Below are positions 5,294 to 10,335 of a DNA stretch of 10,335 bases, in pieces. The position numbers and the translations under genes were made by a program. How positions within the stretch are numbered: the first letter of the stretch is position 1; each line of letters starts with the position of its first letter. The notes under the pieces are model-generated. The model made no database searches. It was not told the DNA's origin and saw only the letters and a list, made by a program, of their open reading frames with translations. The DNA comes from JBFWIL01 sp050256015 (GTDB lineage Bacteria > Bacteroidota > Bacteroidia > Bacteroidales > Prolixibacteraceae). The stretch is from NCBI GenBank assembly GCA_050256015.1, contig JBFWIL010000082.1:1-10335 (forward strand). Direction: 5' to 3'.

Positions 5294-6247
5294 TTATCCG
5301 AAAACCAGCTTACAGATAACCAATAACGGTAATATTTCGAGGGTACAAAGGTACAAAATCAAATAAAATATTGAAAAATGTTTCCGGATTAAAATTTTTA
5401 CCCCCCGAAAAATTAACGAAATATAAAGCAGCAAAATGACAATTCCTCCGGCAGCTATCACCCACACCGGATGGTGCAGCGGAGTAAAGGCAATGACCAG
5501 CGTCAGGGGCAACAGAAGAATTCCGGACGCCCGGTTAAAATTACCCATATTATACAGGAACTCAAACGTTTCAGACACAGTACGACTAAACTGTCCCAAC
5601 AGATAATAGGCCAGTCGTTTTAACAGAAAGTATATAAATATCCCGGCCAGAATCTGTAAGTATGCCATCCAAGCAGTAGGATGAACCAACAGTTTAAAAG
5701 TCTGCAGGGAATAAAAAACAAACAAACTGAAAACCAGGTAAAAAATCACATCCAGCCGGAAAGAGGCACGGACCAGACTCAGCGAACGCTCGCGAAACAT
5801 CCGGGAAGCAGTCATCGCATTAACCGTTGAACTGAACAGCTGACTCAGATAATGCTTATAAAACAAACGGACAGATCCGAGCAGGATCAGTACAATAATA
5901 AATACCCCCATTTCCCAATCGGAAGTGTTACGGTCGAGCTTTCGCTCGGGCAGGAACAGCCGCGAATTTCCGGAATCCTCCGTAATCTGCCCTACCGAAC
6001 CGGGTTGCACCGGACTCAGCGGAACCAGCGCGGGTTCCCGGCCGGACAAGTTTGCCGGACTCAGCTGCTGCGGAACAAGGAAAACATCCTCCCCTCCAAG
6101 CGAATCGGGGACCACCAGGGGAATCAGGCTTTCGTCTGCTACGGGCCGGGTTAAGCTTCCGGGCAAAAACAACGACTCAGACAAAGGAATTTCAACTGCC
6201 TGGTGAAGCTGTCGCAATAGCGTATCATTCCTCAAATCCTGTAACAT
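5294..6247 (-). CDS. DUF4271 family integral membrane protein
   Basis: A protein of 317 residues from the ATG at 6245-6247. Residues 1-110 are hydrophilic and rich in Pro, Leu and Ser. The rest contains about six membrane segments (near 112-128, 165-182, 193-211, 240-256, 261-280 and 292-314), with a basic loop after the first. Features such as FNRASGILLLP and the position directly before hemD fit the Bacteroidota family DUF4271, whose function is not known. There is no N-terminal signal peptide. The frame can also be opened from a TTG at 6269-6271 (8 residues longer). That TTG lies inside a TAnnTTTG promoter match, which favours the ATG. Linkage to hemD hints at a haem or envelope role but does not show one. 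Confidence 0.8.
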   Translation of the reverse strand: MLQDLRNDTLLRQLHQAVEIPLSESLFLPGSLTRPVADESLIPLVVPDSLGGEDVFLVPQQLSPANLSGREPALVPLSPVQPGSVGQITEDSGNSRLFLPERKLDRNTSDWEMGVFIIVLILLGSVRLFYKHYLSQLFSSTVNAMTASRMFRERSLSLVRASFRLDVIFYLVFSLFVFYSLQTFKLLVHPTAWMAYLQILAGIFIYFLLKRLAYYLLGQFSRTVSETFEFLYNMGNFNRASGILLLPLTLVIAFTPLHHPVWVIAAGGIVILLLYISLIFRGVKILIRKHFSIFYLILYLCTLEILPLLVICKLVFG

Positions 6248-6268
6248 ACCGGCCGTAGCAATTTGCAA

Positions 6269-6276
6269 CAAAATTA
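6269..6276 (-). promoter_or_regulatory. Candidate -7 promoter element for DUF4271-hemD
   Basis: The minus strand reads TAATTTTG, an exact TAnnTTTG match, placing the transcript start near 6263 and a short leader before the ATG at 6247. No matching -33 element is clear. Confidence 0.35.
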
Positions 6277-6433
6277 AGGAATTCCGGGATTAATCCATAT
6301 GTCCGCGTCTGTAATTATTTATGTTGATTTAATCTAAATCTATCCTAAGCAACGCTTTCCAACATTTTATTCAGGACGCTGTTGTTTTTTATGTCAGGGA
6401 TTAGCAAATTATTTCTTTATTCATACATTTATA

Positions 6434-6465
6434 TTTGTATATATTTAAATATAATTATATCTTTG
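6434..6465 (+). promoter_or_regulatory. Bacteroidota-type promoter for the RND efflux operon
   Basis: A -33 TTTG at 6434-6437 and a -7 TATCTTTG at 6458-6465 are separated by 20 bases, close to the usual spacing for the Bacteroidota housekeeping sigma factor. Transcription would start near 6472 and leave a leader of about 65 bases before the TolC-like gene. An overlapping second match, TATATTTG at 6430-6437, may be an alternative -7 box. Confidence 0.6.
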
Positions 6466-6478
6466 CTTCCTCAGACCG

Positions 6479-6518
6479 TTTCCGTTCTCCCGGAAAGAAT
6501 CCAGACGGACCGGCCGGT
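6479..6518. promoter_or_regulatory. Two symmetric elements in the RND operon leader
   Basis: TTTCCG (6479-6484) and CGGAAA (6491-6496) form a six-base inverted repeat, and ACCGGCCGGT (6509-6518) is a perfect ten-base palindrome. Both lie between the predicted transcript start and the first gene. They could be operator sites for an efflux repressor or an mRNA hairpin. No regulator gene is in the window, so this is tentative. Confidence 0.3.
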
Positions 6519-6536
6519 TGAATAACAAAGGAATCT

Positions 6537-7892
6537 ATGTACAAAAACATACAAGTTATCATGCGAAACAGACAAATTATACTCACGCTGCTGATTGCCC
6601 TGGTTCTGCCTTTCCTGGGAACCAGCCAGACCAGGCAGCTAAGCCTGGAGGAAGCCTTAAGCCTGGCCGCAAAGAACAACCTGTCTGTAAAACGTGCAGG
6701 AGCAGCAGAACAGGCAGCCCGGGCGGGTTACCGGATAAGCAACGCGGTTTTTCTGCCCGGATTGTCGGTGAGTTACACGGGAAGCTCAACCAACGATCCG
6801 CTGGCCGTGTTTGGCTATAAGCTAAAACAGGAAACAGCTACCCAGGCCGATTTTGATCCGGAGCTGCTTAATAATCCGGGCTCCCGGGAAAATTTCAACA
6901 CCCGCATTGAACTGCAGCAGCCCCTGCTGAACCTGGACGGAATCTATGCCCGGAAAGCAGCCAAAAGCGAGTATGAAGCCCGAAAATTTCAGGCAAATTA
7001 TACCGGTCGCTACATCCGTTACGAGGTTAAAAAGGCTTATTATCAGCTGGAACTGGCCGGACAATTGGTACAAGTTACGGAACAGGCCCTGGATGCTGCA
7101 CGGGAAGCCATGAAGTTAAGCCAGCAAAACGAGCAACAGGGACTGGTCAAAAAAGCCGATGTACTGGAAACCGCGGTCCGCCTGGAAGAACGGAAGAACC
7201 AGCTCCATGAGGCCATAAACCGGGACCGGGCTGCCGGTGAATACCTGGCCCATCTGCTCGGGTTGGAACCCGGTACCCCTATTGAACTCACCGACACCCT
7301 GCTCCGGGAACCAGCCCGGGCAAGCACAACAACACCTTCACCGCTTCCGGAAAACCGCCCGGACCTGCTGGCCATGCAAAAAGGACTGGAAGCCAGGGAA
7401 TACCTTTTACAAGCACAAAAAATGAAATTCATTCCCCGGCTGAATGCCTTTGGAAGTTACGAATGGAATGACCGCGGCATCTCCGGAATGGATGCTGCCA
7501 ATTACCGGCTTGGCGCCAGCCTGCAGTGGGACCTGTTCAGCGGGTACAAAAACCTGGGCCGTGTCCGGCAGGCCGGAGCCCGGCTGGAAGAAGCCCGGCT
7601 GGAATACCAGGATTACCTGTCGCAAAGCCAAATCCGGCTTAACCAGGCAAGACGCCGTGCCGACCTGAATTACCGCAGGGTGCACTCAGGCAGACTGGCC
7701 AGCGAACAAGCTGCCGAATCGCTTCGCATCCGGACCAACCGCTACCGGGAGGGACTTGAAAAGACAGCCGACCTGTTGCAGGCAGAAGCCCTTGCTGCCA
7801 TGAAAAAGCTGGAATACCTGCAGGCTGTATATCAATACCGGGAATCGCTCTTTGAGCTGGAAATGCTCCTGGAAGAAAACTCCGACAAGTAA
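6537..7892 (+). CDS. TolC family outer-membrane efflux protein
   Basis: A 451-residue outer-membrane channel component. The N-terminal signal is hydrophobic (ILTLLIALVLPFLGTSQ near 14-30). The mature part starts with LSLEEALSLAAKNNLSVKRA, the usual TolC/OEP opening. The protein then has two long Ala/Glu/Arg-rich helical stretches, as expected for the two OEP repeats: about 130-220 with QLAGQLVQVTEQALDAAREA-type heptads, and about 330-440. Between them are beta-strand segments (FGSYEWNDRG, GASLQWDLFSGY). The ATG at 6537 is preferred because AAAGGAA lies just before it (6527-6533); an internal ATG at 6561 would give a more typical signal length. It is the first gene of a three-gene operon with adaptor and RND permease. 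Confidence 0.93.
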   Translation: MYKNIQVIMRNRQIILTLLIALVLPFLGTSQTRQLSLEEALSLAAKNNLSVKRAGAAEQAARAGYRISNAVFLPGLSVSYTGSSTNDPLAVFGYKLKQETATQADFDPELLNNPGSRENFNTRIELQQPLLNLDGIYARKAAKSEYEARKFQANYTGRYIRYEVKKAYYQLELAGQLVQVTEQALDAAREAMKLSQQNEQQGLVKKADVLETAVRLEERKNQLHEAINRDRAAGEYLAHLLGLEPGTPIELTDTLLREPARASTTTPSPLPENRPDLLAMQKGLEAREYLLQAQKMKFIPRLNAFGSYEWNDRGISGMDAANYRLGASLQWDLFSGYKNLGRVRQAGARLEEARLEYQDYLSQSQIRLNQARRRADLNYRRVHSGRLASEQAAESLRIRTNRYREGLEKTADLLQAEALAAMKKLEYLQAVYQYRESLFELEMLLEENSDK

Positions 7893-7924
7893 AAAACTCA
7901 ACTGATCATTAAAACACATGCCCT

Positions 7925-9016
7925 ATGAAGACAGCTTTTCATAAACCGATTCTGATGATACTCATCCTGTCCGGCATAACCGTATTGAATGCCTGCGGCG
8001 ATAAAAACAGCCGAAAACAAGCTTCCGTACCGGCCATCCCGGCCCAGGTCAAAGAGGCCCGCATGCAGGAATACCCCCGGGAGCATACCTTCTCCGGACG
8101 GCTGGAGGCAGGCTGCCAGACCAAACTAAGCACCCGGGTTATGGGACAGATTGAACGGATTCCGGTAAAAACCGGACAGCGGGTCAGCCGGGGTCAGTTG
8201 CTTCTAAGCATCCGAAACCAGGATATTCTGGCCCGGAAAGCCCGGGCAGAAGCCATGCTGAGCGAGGCCCGCACGGCATTTGAAAACGCGGAGAAAGACC
8301 TGAAACGCTACGAAAATCTGTACCAGAGTAAAAGTGCCACGGAAAAAGAGATGGACGATGTGCGAACCGGTTACCGTATGGCTAAAGCCCGGCTGGAAGC
8401 AGCCGGGCAGATGCAGCTGGAAGTGGAGGAAAACCTGCTCTACACGGAGCTGCGGGCACCCTACAACGGCGTGATCACCGGCAAATTTGCCGAAGCCGGC
8501 GATATGGCCGGTCCGGGCATGCCCCTGCTGGCCATTGAAAATCCCGGACAATGGGAAGTCCGGGCCCGTATCCCGGCCAAAGACATTGCCCGTATCCGGC
8601 TGAATGATCCGGTCAGGCTCAGGGTAGATGCACTGGGCAAACTGGTACTGCACGGACAGATTACCGAAATCAACCCATCTTCAGCCAACACGGGCCCTCA
8701 GTTTGAAGCCAGAATCGTGCTGCAGGATCTCCCGGGAGAAACCGCCAGACTATACAGCGGACTTTATGTCACGGTCGATTATGAACAAGGCAGCCGTCTG
8801 CTTATGCTTATCCCCCGCCAGGCCTTGGTACACCGGGGACAGCTAACCGGACTGTATACTCTGGGACAAAACGGAACAGCCCTGCTGCGCTGGATCCGGA
8901 CCGGAAAAATCTATGAGGACTCTGTAGAAGTATTAAGCGGCATTGCCGACGGGGAACAATATCTTATACCCGGAGAACAAAAGCTATACGACGGTGCGCA
9001 CATTCAAAAAAACTAA
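7925..9016 (+). CDS. RND efflux periplasmic adaptor lipoprotein (membrane fusion protein)
   Basis: A 363-residue adaptor that bridges the RND pump and the TolC-like channel. The signal sequence ends in a lipobox, LNAC at 21-24, so Cys24 should be lipidated; the residues after it (GDKNSRK) do not look like the acidic surface-export signal of Bacteroides lipoproteins, so a periplasm-facing position is likely. The domains follow the HlyD/AcrA order: a lipoyl half-motif (TRVMGQIERIPVKTGQRVSRGQLL, about 70-95), a helical hairpin (about 100-165), the second lipoyl half (LRAPYNGVITGKFAEAGDM, about 175-195), then beta-barrel and membrane-proximal parts. It starts 32 bases after the TolC-like stop and ends 3 bases before the permease start, so the three genes are almost certainly co-transcribed. 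Confidence 0.93.
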   Translation: MKTAFHKPILMILILSGITVLNACGDKNSRKQASVPAIPAQVKEARMQEYPREHTFSGRLEAGCQTKLSTRVMGQIERIPVKTGQRVSRGQLLLSIRNQDILARKARAEAMLSEARTAFENAEKDLKRYENLYQSKSATEKEMDDVRTGYRMAKARLEAAGQMQLEVEENLLYTELRAPYNGVITGKFAEAGDMAGPGMPLLAIENPGQWEVRARIPAKDIARIRLNDPVRLRVDALGKLVLHGQITEINPSSANTGPQFEARIVLQDLPGETARLYSGLYVTVDYEQGSRLLMLIPRQALVHRGQLTGLYTLGQNGTALLRWIRTGKIYEDSVEVLSGIADGEQYLIPGEQKLYDGAHIQKN

Positions 9017-9019
9017 ACT

Positions 9020-10335
9020 ATGAAGACAGGATTATCCGGCGGCATTGCCAACCAGTTTATCAACTCGAAGCTTACTCCCCTGCTGATGGCGGTTTTCCTG
9101 ATCGTGGGAATATACAGTTCCTTTCTGATTCCCCGGGAGGAAGAACCGCAGATTGACGTTCCCATGGCCGACATCTTCTTCCGCTATCCCGGAGCCAGTC
9201 CCGAAGAAATTGAAACCCGGGTAATGCAACCTCTGGAGAAAGTGATCTCAAACATCACCGGAGTGGAATATGTGTACTCCCGTTCCATGCCCGGGCAAGC
9301 CATGATGATCGTTCAGTTTTACGTGGGCGAAGACATAGAACGTTCGCTGGTGAAGATGTACAGTGAGATCATGAAACACATGGACCAGATGCCTCAGGGA
9401 ACCAGTTTCCCGCTGATCAAGACCCGATCGATCGACGATGTACCGGTACTCGGGCTGACCTTCTGGAGCTCCCGCTATGACGATTATGAACTGAGACGTC
9501 TGGCCCAGGAAGCGGACAACGAGATCAAGCAGATCACCGACGTATCAGCCACCAAAGTGATCGGTGGACGATCCAGGCAGGTCCGCGTGCTTCTGAACAA
9601 CGAACTGATGGCCGGCTACGGGGTGGATGCTTTGTCCATTGCCCGGCAGATCCGGCTTGCCAGTGAACAGTTTCAGGCCGGCCGTTTTAACCGGAACGAC
9701 CTGGAATACCAGGTCGAAGCGGGTGAGTTCCTGAAGACAGCAGACGATGTAGCCGGACTGGTGGTAGGCGTATACAACAACCATCCTGTATACCTCCGTC
9801 AGGTGGCCGAAGTGCTGGACGGTCCGCAGGAACCCGTCCAGTATGCGGAATTCGGACTGGGCAGGCTTGACGAGCGAAGCGATGAGTTCCCGGGAACATA
9901 CCCGGCAGTAACCCTCTCCGTTGCCAAACGACGGGGGGCGGATGCCATGCGCGTATCAGACGAAATCCTCCGGAAACTGGAGCTGCTTCGTGCCGATCTG
10001 ATCCCCCGCGAGGTGGAGATCACAGTGACCCGCAATTACGGGGAAACTGCCTCCCACAAGGTGGCCGAACTGATCATGCACCTGATCGGGGCCATTATCT
10101 CGGTTTCCATTGTGGTGATGCTGGCCATGGGCTGGCGGGGCGGACTTGTGGTCTTCCTGTCTGTTCCGGTAACCTTTGCCCTCACCCTGTTCAGCTATTA
10201 TTTTATGGATTACACGCTGAACCGGATCACCCTGTTCGCCCTAGTCTTTGTCACCGGAATCGTGGTGGACGACTCAATCATCATTGCCGAAAACATGCAC
10301 CGGCATTTCAGGATGCGTAAACTGCCTTTTATTCA
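9020..10335 (+). CDS. RND efflux permease (AcrB-type), 3' end outside window
   Basis: The frame is open from ATG 9020 to the right edge, giving 438 residues of a protein that is usually over 1000 residues long. The first membrane segment lies at about 18-36 and is followed by LIPREEEPQIDVP, a typical opening of Bacteroidota RND pumps. A large porter loop follows, with YPGASPEEIETRVMQPLE and the docking-region strands. Membrane segments 2-4 begin near residue 350. GIVVDDSIIIAEN at 413-425 carries Asp417-Asp418, the paired aspartates of the proton relay in segment 4 of AcrB-like pumps. This makes it a proton-driven exporter of the inner membrane. Whether it belongs to the drug, metal or another subgroup cannot be fixed from this part. 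No frameshift was found. Confidence 0.93.
   Translation, partial: MKTGLSGGIANQFINSKLTPLLMAVFLIVGIYSSFLIPREEEPQIDVPMADIFFRYPGASPEEIETRVMQPLEKVISNITGVEYVYSRSMPGQAMMIVQFYVGEDIERSLVKMYSEIMKHMDQMPQGTSFPLIKTRSIDDVPVLGLTFWSSRYDDYELRRLAQEADNEIKQITDVSATKVIGGRSRQVRVLLNNELMAGYGVDALSIARQIRLASEQFQAGRFNRNDLEYQVEAGEFLKTADDVAGLVVGVYNNHPVYLRQVAEVLDGPQEPVQYAEFGLGRLDERSDEFPGTYPAVTLSVAKRRGADAMRVSDEILRKLELLRADLIPREVEITVTRNYGETASHKVAELIMHLIGAIISVSIVVMLAMGWRGGLVVFLSVPVTFALTLFSYYFMDYTLNRITLFALVFVTGIVVDDSIIIAENMHRHFRMRKLPFI

Noticed and set aside
6247..6271. TTG start at 6271 for DUF4271
   Set aside because: It overlaps an exact TAnnTTTG match on the same strand, and an ATG lies eight codons inside; the eight-residue difference does not affect any domain.
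1..10335. CRISPR array, tRNA, phage, transposon or defence system
   Set aside because: No regularly spaced repeats, cloverleaf-like sequences, terminal inverted repeats, integrase or transposase motifs, or defence-protein domains were seen on either strand.

Overview
The window looks like chromosomal DNA of a free-living or gut-type Bacteroidota (Bacteroidales/Marinilabiliales-like; the exact group cannot be fixed from sequence). The reasons are a DUF4271-hemD-rnpA gene string, a class-Ibeta DAHP synthase with a C-terminal chorismate mutase domain, several matches to the Bacteroidota housekeeping promoter motif TAnnTTTG, and AT-rich 5' regions with few strong Shine-Dalgarno sites. Genes are moderately GC-rich and spacers AT-rich. 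No tRNA, rRNA, CRISPR array, insertion sequence or phage gene was seen.

Layout. (1) 1-62, minus strand: the first 20 codons of a lysine-rich protein that runs off the left edge. (2) 131-1585, minus: an exported glycoside hydrolase family 32-like protein whose fold motifs are clear but whose catalytic signatures are changed (nucleophile Asp to Glu, RDP to CHP). (3) 1586-1961: a 376-base divergent spacer. Its left end holds a promoter and a possible LacI-type operator for the GH32-like gene. Its right half holds a TAnnTTTG promoter, a 26-codon leader peptide with the run FYYWYFF, and an intrinsic terminator, which together form an aromatic-amino-acid attenuator. (4) 1962-4050, plus: tyrA-type prephenate dehydrogenase, then DAHP synthase/chorismate mutase. 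(5) 4061-6247, minus: DUF4271 membrane protein, uroporphyrinogen-III synthase (hemD) and RNase P protein (rnpA), with a strong terminator between hemD and rnpA. (6) 6537-10335, plus: a tripartite RND efflux operon in the order TolC-like outer-membrane factor, lipoprotein adaptor, RND permease. The permease is cut by the right edge.

How the parts work together. The attenuator should let transcription enter tyrA and the DAHPS-CM gene only when charged Phe/Tyr/Trp tRNAs are scarce. The two enzymes together cover entry into the shikimate pathway, the chorismate branch toward prephenate, and the step toward tyrosine. The family's known allostery (prephenate acting on DAHPS-CM enzymes) would add control at the protein level. 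The RND operon should export a small molecule from the inner membrane or periplasm through the outer membrane; its substrate cannot be told from sequence.

The most notable items are the aromatic leader peptide/attenuator at 1782-1961, which lies in a stretch that could pass for empty spacer, and the GH32-like protein with a rewritten active site.
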